Source: Streptomyces sp. CT34 | GTDB taxonomy: Bacteria > Actinomycetota > Actinomycetes > Streptomycetales > Streptomycetaceae | Assembly: GCF_000805335.1 (NCBI RefSeq) | Contig: NZ_KN708638.1 | Span: 4,084,645-4,131,841, forward strand | Length of the DNA: 47,197 bases | Direction of reading: 5' to 3' | Shown: positions 15,686 through 25,232 of the stretch, piece by piece | How positions within the stretch are numbered: position 1 is the first letter of the stretch | How the letters are laid out: each line of letters begins with the position of its first letter | Position numbers and translations under genes: made by a program | Notes under the pieces: generated by a model | The model's database searches: none | Told to the model about the DNA's origin: nothing | Seen by the model: the letters and a program-made list of their open reading frames with translations, nothing else

Positions 15686-16969
15686 TCACCCCTGCGGGCT
15701 CTCCGCCTCAACCCGCTTGTGCGCCTTGTCATCGGCGGGCGGCTGCCCCTTGGACGGCATGCTCCTCGCCTGCCCCGGCGCCGGCTTCTGCGGGGCACCC
15801 GCCTCCGTGTCCTGCGGGAAGGTCAGCTGCTGGCTCTGCCACTCCAGGGCCGGTACGACCTCGCGGCGCCAGGTGCCGAACTGGTGGCTGCCGTGCGGCA
15901 GGATGATGGAGTCGATCGTCATCGGCGGCTTCGCCGCGTGGATGAGCTTCATCGTCTCGCCGTAATCCGACTCGCCCCGGCGGCTGCTGGCCACCAGCGC
16001 GGAGATCTGCGGCGCCGGCAGGTTCTCCAGCCGCCACAGCAGGTCGTGCTCCCGCTCGCGCTGGGCGCCCTCCGGGCCGGGGCCGAAGAGGCTGCCGGTG
16101 GTGAGGTCGTCCTTGATCGCGTAGTCACCGGACAGCGAGACCGCCGAGGTGTACGCCTTCGGGTTGCGCATCGCCAGCTGGAGCGCGCAGGTGCCACCGG
16201 ACGAATACCCGAACGCGCCCCAGGCACTGGGGTCGTGGCCGACCCGGTAGGCCGACTTCATCGCATCCGGCAGATCCTTGGTGAAGAACGTCTCCGCCTT
16301 CGGTCCGCCCGGCACATCCACACACTCGGTGTCCCGCGGCGGCGCGATCGTCGGCCTGACCATCACGATCACCGTCGGCTGCATCTTGCCGTCGGCAATC
16401 AACCGCCCCGCATTCTGCGGAATCTGGAGATGCTGGGCGAGATTCATGATTCCGCCCGGATAGCCGCTGATAACGACCATGACGGGGAACCGTTGCCGGT
16501 GGAACTGCTGCTGGAAATACTGCGGCGGCAAATAGACAAAGGCCGGGTTAATGGCCCGTGTACGACGGCCGACGATCCGTACGGACTCGACCTTGCCCAC
16601 CTTGTCGGCGGGGCCCTCCGGCAGTCCGGTGACCCGGTCGAGGCCCTGTGGGCCTGCCGGTTGGACCAGCCCGCCCTTCATGTTTCCGACCGTGGCGTAC
16701 TGCCCGTCGCCCTGGCTCACCGACGCCGGGGCCTGGTCGTTGTTGCCCAGCAGCTCGTCCCAGTTGCCGTAGAACTCGAAGTTCGCATTCACGGCGAGGG
16801 CGAGCGCGGAAACGATCGCCACCTGGGTCACCAGGATGGCCCCCAACCTGCCCAGCACCTGCCGCCATCCGTTCCGCGACAACCGCGGCCAGAGCCACAC
16901 TGTCGCGGCCACGGACGCCACCGCCAGCACGACCACCGTGATTTCGAGCGACTGACTGGTCAGCCCCAT
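15686..16969 (-). CDS. Membrane-anchored putative esterase (antigen 85 / esterase D-type alpha/beta hydrolase)
   Basis: A 427-residue protein with two N-terminal transmembrane helices (about 8-28 and 42-61) and an extracytoplasmic alpha/beta-hydrolase domain (about 125-370). The nucleophile motif GYSSGG places Ser256, and HGSHQF gives the probable catalytic His362; an oxyanion-type GYPGG segment lies at 169-173. The last 55 residues are Pro/Lys/Gln-rich and probably disordered. Related proteins include mycolyltransferase-like esterases, although Streptomyces lacks mycolic acids, so a different acyl or envelope substrate is expected. GGGAG precedes the ATG at 16969. The substrate is unknown. 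Confidence 0.82.
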   Translation of the reverse strand: MGLTSQSLEITVVVLAVASVAATVWLWPRLSRNGWRQVLGRLGAILVTQVAIVSALALAVNANFEFYGNWDELLGNNDQAPASVSQGDGQYATVGNMKGGLVQPAGPQGLDRVTGLPEGPADKVGKVESVRIVGRRTRAINPAFVYLPPQYFQQQFHRQRFPVMVVISGYPGGIMNLAQHLQIPQNAGRLIADGKMQPTVIVMVRPTIAPPRDTECVDVPGGPKAETFFTKDLPDAMKSAYRVGHDPSAWGAFGYSSGGTCALQLAMRNPKAYTSAVSLSGDYAIKDDLTTGSLFGPGPEGAQREREHDLLWRLENLPAPQISALVASSRRGESDYGETMKLIHAAKPPMTIDSIILPHGSHQFGTWRREVVPALEWQSQQLTFPQDTEAGAPQKPAPGQARSMPSKGQPPADDKAHKRVEAESPQG

Positions 16970-17712
16970 GCGCCCACATCTCCCGTCACCCTCGAAAGGG
17001 TTCTTGCCTTCTTATCGGCCGCCCCCGAGGCACAACGGCGGCCCAGGACAATGGTCACCGGAGAAGACGAGCCCGTCCGGGAATCGGATACCTGCGCGAC
17101 TTACTTCTTACCGACCTCTTGCCCGTTCGTTTCCCCGGCGTGATGTGTGCGAGCGGGGAAGGCACGTACGTGCGAGATGGCAGAACCGCGCACACGTTTC
17201 ACGTGAAACGTGGCACCGGCAACTCCACCGGCCGGTGGCGCCGATCGCCGTCGGCACGCCGCCGGCGGACCAGGGGTACGCCTCTCCGAACTAGGGCCGA
17301 TGCCCGGCGAGTTGACGCTACGGTCAGCATCGTCCCCCACCACCCCGGCGACATCACCGACACATTCACCATTCCTCGCATTCAGCGCCCCACACACAAC
17401 TACCGCACCACACAAGGGGTCAAGACCCATCACAGGAACGATCACAACCGTCCTTTATCAACGATCACGTGTCTTTCTCCCCAAGACCGATCCCGCCATT
17501 TCCCCCGCGGACCACCTCCCTTTCCCTGCCTACGACGCGCTGGCCGAAACCACATCCCCGCACAACACGCCCGTATGGCCCACCATGCGAGGCGCGGGTT
17601 CCCACGAAGAGGCCGGTGCAGGCCGCTACCCTTACGTATCCGTCCTGGTCAGGGACATGTCCGCGCTTCACGGACATTCGCCGCACCCACCACACGCAAG
17701 AGAGGTCCGCCG
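16970..17712. other. Long intergenic region with one parS
   Basis: A 743-base gap between divergently transcribed esterase and VWA genes. It is less G/C-rich than its surroundings (notably about 17330-17560). It contains the parS at 17196, and I see no convincing small gene: the open frames here lack ribosome-binding sites and have coding-atypical composition. The promoters of both flanking genes must lie here. No clear riboswitch or terminator structure was recognised. Confidence 0.5.
17196..17209. other. parS: parS site, perfect consensus
   Basis: Perfect GTTTCACGTGAAAC in the long divergent gap, about 227 bases upstream of the esterase start and 500 upstream of the VWA gene start. Confidence 0.95.
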
Positions 17713-19236
17713 ATGGGCATTCGGAGTCTGCTGCGCAACGCTTTCGGTCGCTCCAAGGCGACCCGCGACGAATCCGGCGCGGCCCGGAGCGGCGCCGACA
17801 AGCCGGAATCGGCAACGATCCCGGAGGCCCGCGAGGAGTCCACCCCGACCCCGGCCACCCCCGCTCCCGAGGCAGAGGTCCCGGCGGCCCGTACGGCACC
17901 GGGCGAGAGCCCCGAACCGGCACCGCTGCCGGCGACGGCCACACTGCCGGCGCAGGGAAGCCCGGTTGACCGCGCGCCGGAGCCTTCGGTGCGCGAGAAG
18001 GGCGTCGTCCGGGACGAGCCGGCCGCCGAGCCGGAGGCGGTGCAGCCGGCCGGGAAGACCGAGGACCGGGCCGCGGAGAAGGCCAGGGACGCGGCGGGGG
18101 AGACGGTCGAGGACGAGGCGGTCTCCGACCTCGTCAGCCGGGCTTTCGACACCCCGGCGCGGGTCGCGCCGACCGAGAAGGCGCAACCCGAGGCCGAGAC
18201 CGGGTCCACGACCGAGGTCGAGGACCAGGCCGAGCACGCGGTCGAGGACGAGCCGACGGCGAAGCCGGCGGACGAGGCGCAGGCCGAGGAAGCCGGAGCC
18301 GCGGAAGAGCCGGCGAAGGGCGAAGAGGCCGCGGCCGAAGAGGCCACGGCTGCGCCGGCGCCCCAGGCCGAGGCGGCGGCAGAGACCGAGACTGCGGCCG
18401 AGGCCGTGGTCACGGCTGCCGAAGCCCCCGAGGACGCTCCCGTGGCGGAGCCGGCCGCCGAGCCGGCCGCAGCGGAGACCGAGGCCGCCGCCGCGGCCCC
18501 CTCCGAGGTCCCGGCGCCCGGCGCCCCGTGCCCCCTCGCGGCCACCGCCCCCGCGCTCCTCCCCCTCTACGACTCCGCCGCGGCCACCCTGGAGAAGCAC
18601 CAGCTCACCTCCCAGCGCGCCACCGTGTACCTCGTCCTCGACCGCTCCGGCTCGATGCGCAACTACTACAAGGACGGCACGGTCCAGCACCTCGCCGAGC
18701 AGGCCCTCGCCCTCTCCGCCCACTTCGACGAGAAGGCCACCGTTCCGGTCGTCTTCTTCTCGACCGATGTCGACGGCACCGCCGAACTGGACCTCACCGG
18801 CTACGAGGGCCGTATCGAGGAACTGCACTCCGGCCTCGGGCACATGGGCCGTACCAACTACCACTGGGCGATCGAGTCCGTCGTCGAGCACTACAAGAAG
18901 TCCGGCTCCACCGACCCCGCGTTCGTCATCTTCCAGACCGACGGCGCGCCGACCTCCAAGCCGGCCGCCGAGCGGGCGCTGTGCGAGGCGGCCGGGCTGC
19001 CCGTCTTCTGGCAGTTCATCGGCTTCGGTGACCCGGACGCCAAGGGCTTCGACTTCCTCCGGAAGCTCGACGACCTGACCGTCCCTGAGAAGCGCGCCGT
19101 CGACAACGCGGGCTTCTTCCACGCCGGCCGCGACCCCCGAAGCCTCTCCCACGACGAGTTCTACCAGCAGCTGATGGTCGAGTTCCCCGAGTGGCTCGCC
19201 GAGGCCCGTATCGCGGGCGTCCTCAGGGACAACTGA
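17713..19236 (+). CDS. VWA-domain protein (TerF-like) with long acidic N-terminal extension
   Basis: A 507-residue protein. The C-terminal 220 residues form a von Willebrand A domain with an intact MIDAS: LDRSGSM near 309-315, and the downstream FQTDGAPTS acidic motif. This VWA subtype is the one found in tellurium-resistance-type TerF/TerY proteins and stand-alone actinobacterial relatives, thought to act in cytoplasmic stress-associated complexes. Residues 1-285 are extremely Ala/Glu/Pro-rich and negatively charged, with only a short basic start (MGIRSLLRNAFGRSK), and are probably disordered. No signal peptide is present. AGAGAGG precedes the ATG. No ter genes adjoin it, so the partner is unknown. 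Confidence 0.83.
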   Translation: MGIRSLLRNAFGRSKATRDESGAARSGADKPESATIPEAREESTPTPATPAPEAEVPAARTAPGESPEPAPLPATATLPAQGSPVDRAPEPSVREKGVVRDEPAAEPEAVQPAGKTEDRAAEKARDAAGETVEDEAVSDLVSRAFDTPARVAPTEKAQPEAETGSTTEVEDQAEHAVEDEPTAKPADEAQAEEAGAAEEPAKGEEAAAEEATAAPAPQAEAAAETETAAEAVVTAAEAPEDAPVAEPAAEPAAAETEAAAAAPSEVPAPGAPCPLAATAPALLPLYDSAAATLEKHQLTSQRATVYLVLDRSGSMRNYYKDGTVQHLAEQALALSAHFDEKATVPVVFFSTDVDGTAELDLTGYEGRIEELHSGLGHMGRTNYHWAIESVVEHYKKSGSTDPAFVIFQTDGAPTSKPAAERALCEAAGLPVFWQFIGFGDPDAKGFDFLRKLDDLTVPEKRAVDNAGFFHAGRDPRSLSHDEFYQQLMVEFPEWLAEARIAGVLRDN

Positions 19237-19254
19237 CCCGCCACGCAGCCATCC

Positions 19255-19307
19255 CACCGGCCGCGGCCGGGCCCCACCGGGCCCGCCCGCGGCCGGTGCC
19301 GTTTTTT
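19255..19307 (+). terminator. Rho-independent terminator after VWA gene
   Basis: A 12-bp perfect stem (19255-19266 with 19287-19298), with further pairing in the loop, followed closely by TTTTTT at 19302-19307. It is one of the few canonical intrinsic terminators in the window. Confidence 0.88.
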
Positions 19308-19422
19308 CCCGCACAGCACCGGCTGCGCATCGCAGCACGGCCCGCACAACGGGCGATTCCTCACCCCCTTACCTACGCTGATTGGAAGCGCTCCGTTTGA
19401 ACCGGTTGCGAGGCGGGTCGTA

Positions 19423-21018
19423 ATGAGGAACCCGAGCGGCGAAGGTGAAGAGGACAGCGCCGGAGTCCGTCCGGGCGCCGGCGCCGGTACCCCCGGTGGT
19501 GTCCCGCCCGCCGAGCCCGATCCACGGCGGTGGTGGGGGCTCGCCGTGATCGCGATGGCGCAGTTGATGGTGGTGCTGGACGCGACCATCGTGAACATCG
19601 CGCTGCCGTCGGCACAGCAGGCGCTGGGGATCTCCGACGCGAACCGGCAGTGGGTGATCACCGCCTACACGCTCGCCTTCGGCGGGTTGCTGCTGCTGGG
19701 CGGGCGGATCGCCGATCTGGTCGGGCGGAAGCGGACGTTCATGGTCGGACTGGTGGGGTTCGCGGTCGCGTCGGGGATCGGGGGTGCGGCCACCGGGCCG
19801 GGGATGCTGTTCGGGGCCCGAGCCCTCCAGGGGTCGTTCGGGGCGCTGCTGGCGCCGTCCGCGCTGTCGCTGCTCACGACGACCTTCACGCGGGGGCGGG
19901 AGCGGAGCAAGGCGTTCGGGGTGTACGGGGCGATCGCGGGCGGCGGTGCGGCGATCGGGCTGCTCGCCGGCGGGCTGCTGACCGAGTACCTGAACTGGCG
20001 GTGGTGCCTGTACGTGAACGTCCCGGTCGCGGTGGTCGCCTGCACCGGGGCGGCCGTCCTGCTGCGCGACCGGGGTGGCCGCGGGCGGGTGCACCTGGAC
20101 GTGCCGGGCGTGGCGCTGGGGTGCGGTGGCCTGGTCTCGATCGTCTACGGGTGCAGCGAGGCGGCATCCCGGGGATGGAAGGACGGCCTGGTCGTCGGCA
20201 TGCTGGTGTGGGGCGTGACGCTGCTGGGCGCCTTCACCTGGTGGCAGACCCGCGCACAGCACCCTCTGCTGCCCTTGCAGGTCGTACGGGACCGGAATCG
20301 CGGCGGTGCGTTTCTGACGATGGCACTGGCCGTGATCGCGATGTTCGGGATGTTTCTGTTCCTTACCTACTACCTGCAGGCCGTCCTCGGGTATTCGCCG
20401 ATCAAGGCCGGGCTGGCGTTTCTGCCGATGACGGCGGCGATCGTCGTCGGATCGACGCAGATCTCGGCGCGGCTGCTGCACCGGCTCGCACCGCGACTGC
20501 TGATGGTGCCGGGTGCGCTGCTCGCGGCGACGGGGCTGTTCACACTGAGGTTCCTGACCGCGGCTCCCGCCTACGCCGCGCATGTCCTCCCCGCCGAGCT
20601 CCTGGTCGGCCTGGGCATGGGCCTGATCTTCATGCCGGTGATGGCGACGGCGACGGCCGGGGTGGCCCCGCAGGACGCCGGGGTCACTTCGGCGACGGTC
20701 AACACCGCGCAGCAGGTGGGGGGTTCGATCGGTACGGCGCTGCTGAACACCATCGCGGCGTCGACGAGCGCGACGTATATCGCCGGTCATCTGGCGCGCG
20801 CAGCCCGTAGCACCAGGCGGCCCGGTCTGGATCCGGCGATCCGGGCGGGGATCGTGAAGGACGGGGTGGTGCACGGGTTCACCACGGCGATCGGGGTGGG
20901 GTCGGGGATCATGCTGCTGGCCGCCGTCGTCGCCGGTGTGGTGGTCAACGGGAAGGCACCGCAGCGCAGGCCGGCACGGGCGGCGAACGGCGCGGAGTCG
21001 GCGGAGGCGGGAGTCTGA
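19423..21018 (+). CDS. MFS drug exporter, DHA2 (EmrB/QacA) 14-helix family
   Basis: A 531-residue multidrug-type proton antiporter. After a 35-residue polar N-terminus come repeated hydrophobic segments consistent with 14 transmembrane helices. Family motifs include LDATIVNIALPSAQQ in helix 1, GRIADLVGRKR (motif A between helices 2 and 3) and GPGMLFGARALQG. The motif C region in helix 5 reads GAIAGGGAAIGLLAGG. Substrates are probably hydrophobic or cationic toxic compounds; nothing nearby indicates which. No TetR or MarR repressor gene is adjacent, so regulation is not apparent. The gene stands alone between the VWA gene terminator and the parS pair upstream of metG. Confidence 0.9.
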   Translation: MRNPSGEGEEDSAGVRPGAGAGTPGGVPPAEPDPRRWWGLAVIAMAQLMVVLDATIVNIALPSAQQALGISDANRQWVITAYTLAFGGLLLLGGRIADLVGRKRTFMVGLVGFAVASGIGGAATGPGMLFGARALQGSFGALLAPSALSLLTTTFTRGRERSKAFGVYGAIAGGGAAIGLLAGGLLTEYLNWRWCLYVNVPVAVVACTGAAVLLRDRGGRGRVHLDVPGVALGCGGLVSIVYGCSEAASRGWKDGLVVGMLVWGVTLLGAFTWWQTRAQHPLLPLQVVRDRNRGGAFLTMALAVIAMFGMFLFLTYYLQAVLGYSPIKAGLAFLPMTAAIVVGSTQISARLLHRLAPRLLMVPGALLAATGLFTLRFLTAAPAYAAHVLPAELLVGLGMGLIFMPVMATATAGVAPQDAGVTSATVNTAQQVGGSIGTALLNTIAASTSATYIAGHLARAARSTRRPGLDPAIRAGIVKDGVVHGFTTAIGVGSGIMLLAAVVAGVVVNGKAPQRRPARAANGAESAEAGV

Positions 21019-21072
21019 CACCCGGCGGCGCGGCGCGGCGAGCGGTGGACCGCAGACTGCGAAACCGGGGCT

Positions 21073-21086
21073 GTTTCACGTGAAAC
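21073..21086. other. parS: parS site, perfect consensus
   Basis: Perfect GTTTCACGTGAAAC, 55 bases after the MFS exporter stop codon and upstream of metG. Confidence 0.95.
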
Positions 21087-21138
21087 ACGCCGTACCGATC
21101 GCTTGCGGTGCGCGTGACGATGGGGGATGCAGGCGTGC

Positions 21139-21152
21139 GTTTCACGTGAAAC
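21139..21152. other. parS: parS site, perfect consensus
   Basis: Perfect GTTTCACGTGAAAC, 66 bases after the previous copy and 152 bases upstream of the metG start, so close to but outside the likely promoter. Confidence 0.95.
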
Positions 21153-21303
21153 GGACCGGCCCGCGATTTCCGCCCATTCCCGGCCCCGGACCCCCGTCCG
21201 CCCGCGAAAATCCCCGCGCCACCGCCCCCACCCCGTCCAGTACGATATTGACGTTCCGTAAAGCAAATCCTCACTCACCGTAGCGACTTGGGAGCAGCCG
21301 GCA

Positions 21304-23019
21304 ATGGCTCGACACCTCATCACCAGCGCCCTTCCGTACATCAACGGGATCAAGCACCTGGGCAACATGGTGGGGTCCATGCTCCCGGCCGATGTCTATG
21401 CCCGGTATATGCGGCAGCGCGGACATGACGTGCTCTACATCTGCGCGACGGACGAGCACGGGACGCCCGCGGAGCTGGCGGCGAAGGAGGCGGGGCAGTC
21501 GGTCGACGCGTTCTGCGCGGAGCAGCACGACAAGCAGAAGGCGATCTACGACGGCTTCGGGTTGGAGTTCGACTACTTCGGACGCAGCTCGTCGCCGGAG
21601 AACGTGGAGCTGACCCAGCACTTCGCGCGCAAGCTGCACGAGAACGGCTTCATCGAGGAGCGGGCGATCCGCCAGGTCTACTCGAACGCCGACGGCCGCT
21701 TCCTGCCGGACCGCTACATCGTCGGCACCTGCCCGCACTGCGGCTACGACAAGGCCCGCGGCGACCAGTGCGAGAACTGCACCCGGGTCCTCGACCCGAC
21801 CGATCTGATCGACGCGCGGTCGGCGATCAGCGGCAGCGGTGATCTGGAGGTGCGCGAGACCAAGCACCTCTTCCTGCTCCAGTCGCAGCTCCAGCACGAG
21901 GTCGAGGGCTGGCTGGAGGGCAACGGCAGCAAGGAGTGGCCGACCCTCGCCTCCTCCATCGCGCACAAGTGGCTGACCGAGGGCCTCCAGGACCGGGCGA
22001 TCACCCGCGACCTCGACTGGGGCGTCCCGGTGCCGGCCGACGTGTGGCCGGAGCTGGCCGCCGAGGGCAAGGTCTTCTATGTCTGGTTCGACGCGCCGAT
22101 CGAGTACATCGGCTCGACGAAGGAGTGGGCGGACCAGGCGCCGGAGGAGCGCGACTGGAAGTCGTGGTGGTACGAGGCCGATGACGTCCGGTACACGGAA
22201 TTCATGGCCAAGGACAATGTGCCGTTCCACAGCGTGATGTTCCCGGCGACGCAGCTGGGGACCCGCGAGCCGTGGAAGAAGGTCGACTTCCTCAAGGCGT
22301 TCAACTGGCTCAACTACTACGGCGGGAAGTTCTCGACGTCGCAGAAGCGCGGCATCTTCACGGACGCGGCGCTGGAGCTGCTGCCGGCCGACTACTGGCG
22401 CTACTTCCTGATGGCAAACGCCCCGGAGTCGGACGACACCTCCTTCACCTGGGAGCTTTTCTCGTCCTCGGTCAACAAGGACCTGGCGGACACGCTCGGC
22501 AACTTCGTCAACCGCGTGCTGTCGTTCTCCCGCAAGCGGTTCGGCGACGAGGTGCCGGCCGGCGCCGAGGCCGGGGCCGCCGAGCAGAAGCTGGGCGAGG
22601 AGATCGCCGGGCTGCTGGCGGAGTACGAGGGCCACATGGAGGCGCTCCAGTTCCGCAAGGCGTCCGCCTCGCTGCGTGCGCTGTGGAGCGCGGGCAACTC
22701 CTACCTGGAGGAGAAGGCCCCGTGGCTGGAGATCAAGACCGACAAGGACGCGGCGGCGCTGACGCTGCGGACCGCGATGAACCTGATCCACCTGTACGCG
22801 GTGGTCTCCGAGCCGTTCATCCCGGCGTCGGCCAAGGCCATGCGGAACGCCTTCGCGCTGGAGAACGACACCGCCCGATGGGTCTCGCAGGACGAGGCGA
22901 AGGCGCTGGCGGCGGTTCCCGCCGGGACGCCGTTCACGGTGCCGCCGGTGCTGTTCGCGAAGATCACCGAGGATGATCTGGCGGCGTACCGGGAGCGGTT
23001 CGGCGGCGAGGAGCAGTAG
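21304..23019 (+). CDS. metG: Methionyl-tRNA synthetase
   Basis: A 571-residue class I aminoacyl-tRNA synthetase charging tRNA-Met. The class I signature 1 is HLGN at 18-21 within [11 protein letters not shown]. The connective peptide has one four-cysteine zinc knuckle, CPHC-CENC, near 142-161. Signature 2, normally KMSKS, is KFSTS near 342-346, a form typical of one MetRS subgroup. The anticodon-binding helical domain follows (about 390-560), and the C-terminal dimerisation domain of longer MetRS types is missing. GGGAG precedes the ATG. Transcription converges with aspS across a hairpin region; two parS sites lie upstream. Confidence 0.96.
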   Translation: MARHLITSALPYINGIKHLGNMVGSMLPADVYARYMRQRGHDVLYICATDEHGTPAELAAKEAGQSVDAFCAEQHDKQKAIYDGFGLEFDYFGRSSSPENVELTQHFARKLHENGFIEERAIRQVYSNADGRFLPDRYIVGTCPHCGYDKARGDQCENCTRVLDPTDLIDARSAISGSGDLEVRETKHLFLLQSQLQHEVEGWLEGNGSKEWPTLASSIAHKWLTEGLQDRAITRDLDWGVPVPADVWPELAAEGKVFYVWFDAPIEYIGSTKEWADQAPEERDWKSWWYEADDVRYTEFMAKDNVPFHSVMFPATQLGTREPWKKVDFLKAFNWLNYYGGKFSTSQKRGIFTDAALELLPADYWRYFLMANAPESDDTSFTWELFSSSVNKDLADTLGNFVNRVLSFSRKRFGDEVPAGAEAGAAEQKLGEEIAGLLAEYEGHMEALQFRKASASLRALWSAGNSYLEEKAPWLEIKTDKDAAALTLRTAMNLIHLYAVVSEPFIPASAKAMRNAFALENDTARWVSQDEAKALAAVPAGTPFTVPPVLFAKITEDDLAAYRERFGGEEQ

Positions 23020-23037
23020 GCCGCACCCCGAGCATGC

Positions 23038-23075
23038 GCGAAGCCCCCGGGCCGGGTTCGGTCCGGGGGCTTCGC
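23038..23075. terminator. Hairpin terminator after metG
   Basis: A 13-bp perfect stem (23038-23050 with 23063-23075) 18 bases past the metG stop, followed on the aspS side by a second hairpin. Probably ends metG transcripts. Confidence 0.78.
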
Positions 23076-23098
23076 CGTGTGTGCGGCCGGCAGGCGAA

Positions 23099-23126
23099 GG
23101 GGCCGGACCCGAGCGGTTCCGGCCCC
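23099..23126 (-). terminator. Hairpin terminator after aspS
   Basis: A 9-bp stem (23099-23107 with 23118-23126) just beyond the aspS stop on the side facing metG. With the preceding hairpin it insulates the two converging synthetase genes. Confidence 0.65.
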
Positions 23127-23142
23127 CGTCAGGTCCTCGGCG

Positions 23143-24963
23143 TCACTTCGTCGGCTTGTACGGCGTCGGCTTCGCGGGGCCCGTGCGGATGCTCAGGTGC
23201 AGCTCCTTGAGGCGCGCCTCGTCAACCTCGCTCGGGGCGCCCATCAGGAGGTCCTGGGCGTTGCCGTTGAGCGGGAAGGCGATGGTCTCGCGGATGTTGG
23301 GCTCGTCGGCCAGCAGCATCACGATGCGGTCGACGCCGGGGGCGATGCCACCGTGCGGCGGGGCGCCGAACTTGAAGGCGCGGAGCATGCCGCCGAACTC
23401 GGCCTCGACGGTCTCCTTGTCGTAACCGGCGATGGCGAACGCCTTGTACATGACGTCCGGCTCGTGATTGCGGATCGCGCCGGAGGACAGCTCGGTGCCG
23501 TTGCAGACGATGTCGTACTGCCAGGCGAGGATGTCCAGCGGGTCCTGGGTCTCCAGCGCCTCCAGACCGCCCTGCGGCATGGAGAACGGGTTGTGGGAGA
23601 ACTCGATCTGGCCGGTGTCCGCGTTCTTCTCGAACATCGGGAAGTCGACGATCCAGCAGAACCGGAACTCGTCCTCGACGAAGTGGCCGGCGCGCTTGGC
23701 GGCCTCGACGCGGACCGCGCCCATGATCTTGGAGACCTCGTCGAACTCACCGGCGCCGAAGAACACCGCGTGGCCCGGCTTGAGGTCCAGGGCGACGACC
23801 AGCGCCTTGACGTCCTCGTCGGTGAGGAACTTGGCGATCGGGCCGGTCAGCGCGATGGGGGCGCCTCCCTGGCCCTCACGGCCTTGGGGGACTTCGCCGA
23901 CGCGGATCCAGGCCAGGCCCTTGGCGCCCTGCTGAACGGCGAAGTCGCCCAGCTGGTCGAAGAACTTCCGCGGCTGGTCCGCGGTCTCCGGCACGGCCAG
24001 GGCGCGCACGTGCTTGCCGGCGAACGCCTTGAAGCCGGAGTTCTCGAAGACGCCGGAGACATCCACCAGTTCCAGCTCGGCGCGCAGATCCGGCTTGTCG
24101 GAGCCGTACTTGAGCATCGCCTCGCGGAACGGGATGCGCGGGAAGGGCGAGGTGACCGTGCGGCCGTTGCCGAACTCGGTGAACAGCTCGGTCATCAGCT
24201 TCTCGACGGGCCGGAAGACGTCCTCCTGCTCGACGAAGCTCATCTCGATGTCGAGCTGGTAGAACTCGCCCGGCGAGCGGTCCGCGCGGGCGTCCTCGTC
24301 GCGGAAGCACGGCGCGATCTGGAAGTAGCGGTCGAAGCCGGCGATCATCAGCAGCTGCTTGAACTGCTGCGGGGCCTGCGGCAGCGCGTAGAACCTGCCG
24401 GCGTGCAGGCGGGAGGGGACCAGGAAGTCGCGGGCGCCCTCGGGGGAGGTCGCGGACAGGATCGGGGTCGCCATCTCGTTGAAGCCGAGGGCCACCATCT
24501 TGTGGCGGATGGCGGAGATCACGGCGGTGCGCAGCATGATGTTGCGGTGCATGCGCTCGCGGCGCAGGTCGAGGAAGCGGAATTCGAGCCGCTTCTCCTC
24601 GTTGACGCCGTCCTCCGCGTTGATCGTGAACGGGATCTGCTCGGCGGAACCGAGCACCTCGACCTCGGTGACCTCGATCTCGATCTCACCGGTCGGCAGG
24701 TCGGGGTTCACGTTGTCGGCGCCGCGGGTGCTGACCTTGCCGTCGACCCGGACGACGGACTCCTTGGTCAGCGATCCGAGCGCTTCGTTGGCGGGGGTGC
24801 CGGGACGGGCGACGAGCTGCACGAGACCGTAGTGGTCGCGCAGATCGATGAAGAGGATGCCGCCCAGGTCACGTCGATTGTGCAGCCAGCCGCTGAGGCG
24901 GACGTCGGTGTCGACGTCCGCGGCTCGGAGCTCGCCGCAGTTATGGGACCGGTACCGATGCAT
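23143..24963 (-). CDS. aspS: Aspartyl-tRNA synthetase
   Basis: A 606-residue bacterial-type class II synthetase. The N-terminal OB-fold anticodon domain has [23 protein letters not shown], and the catalytic core has the class II motif 2 region [19 protein letters not shown] and motif 3 [14 protein letters not shown]. The large GAD insertion domain of bacterial AspRS is present. Within it, about residues 358-369 ([12 protein letters not shown]) interrupt the expected run from WIRVGE to LTGPIAKFL and coincide exactly with a palindromic G/C repeat. A modest GGATGA sequence precedes the ATG at 24963. The gene stands in its own transcription unit, convergent with metG and divergent from the phosphatase gene. 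Confidence 0.95.
   Translation of the reverse strand: MHRYRSHNCGELRAADVDTDVRLSGWLHNRRDLGGILFIDLRDHYGLVQLVARPGTPANEALGSLTKESVVRVDGKVSTRGADNVNPDLPTGEIEIEVTEVEVLGSAEQIPFTINAEDGVNEEKRLEFRFLDLRRERMHRNIMLRTAVISAIRHKMVALGFNEMATPILSATSPEGARDFLVPSRLHAGRFYALPQAPQQFKQLLMIAGFDRYFQIAPCFRDEDARADRSPGEFYQLDIEMSFVEQEDVFRPVEKLMTELFTEFGNGRTVTSPFPRIPFREAMLKYGSDKPDLRAELELVDVSGVFENSGFKAFAGKHVRALAVPETADQPRKFFDQLGDFAVQQGAKGLAWIRVGEVPQGREGQGGAPIALTGPIAKFLTDEDVKALVVALDLKPGHAVFFGAGEFDEVSKIMGAVRVEAAKRAGHFVEDEFRFCWIVDFPMFEKNADTGQIEFSHNPFSMPQGGLEALETQDPLDILAWQYDIVCNGTELSSGAIRNHEPDVMYKAFAIAGYDKETVEAEFGGMLRAFKFGAPPHGGIAPGVDRIVMLLADEPNIRETIAFPLNGNAQDLLMGAPSEVDEARLKELHLSIRTGPAKPTPYKPTK
23857..23891. repeat. In-frame palindromic REP-like element inside aspS
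   Basis: A 35-base G/C-rich imperfect palindrome with the pattern GGGGGCGCCTCCC ... TTGGGGGA. Its ends match those of the element in the pirin gene (GGGGGCACCTCCC ... GTGGGGGA), read on the other strand. It encodes an extra Gly/Gln/Pro-rich loop in a conserved enzyme. It resembles short dispersed repeats I recall from Streptomyces genomes; membership in such a family was not checked. Confidence 0.6.
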
Positions 24964-25195
24964 CGCTCATCCAAGTCGTCGCGAGTCGAGGTGGGGAGCT
25001 GTCGGGAGAGAAGCGGCGACGCGAGGCTCGAACACCCGATCGATCGCCTTGTGGATCACCCGAAGACCACCCCAGGAAAGGCATAACCGCTCCAGGTTAC
25101 CGCCCGGCTCCCATGACCTGGTTGACATATCCCCATCAGGCCCTCCCCGGCCGGAGACGGGCACCCCCGCTGCGAGGATGGTCACGTCCGGCTCG

Positions 25196-25226
25196 TTGGC
25201 CGGGCTTCGGCAAACCCACATAAAGT
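25196..25226 (+). promoter_or_regulatory. Probable promoter of the PP2C/anti-sigma-type gene, giving a leaderless mRNA
   Basis: TTGGCC at 25196-25201 and TAAAGT at 25221-25226 (19-base spacer) form a sigma70-like promoter. The ATG follows the -10 box by only six bases, where transcription itself should start, and no ribosome-binding site exists upstream. Confidence 0.5.
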
Positions 25227-25232
25227 GATGCA

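Noticed and set aside
16970..17712. A small gene in the long gap before the VWA gene
   Set aside because: Open frames here have no ribosome-binding site, and their composition is unlike that of neighbouring genes.
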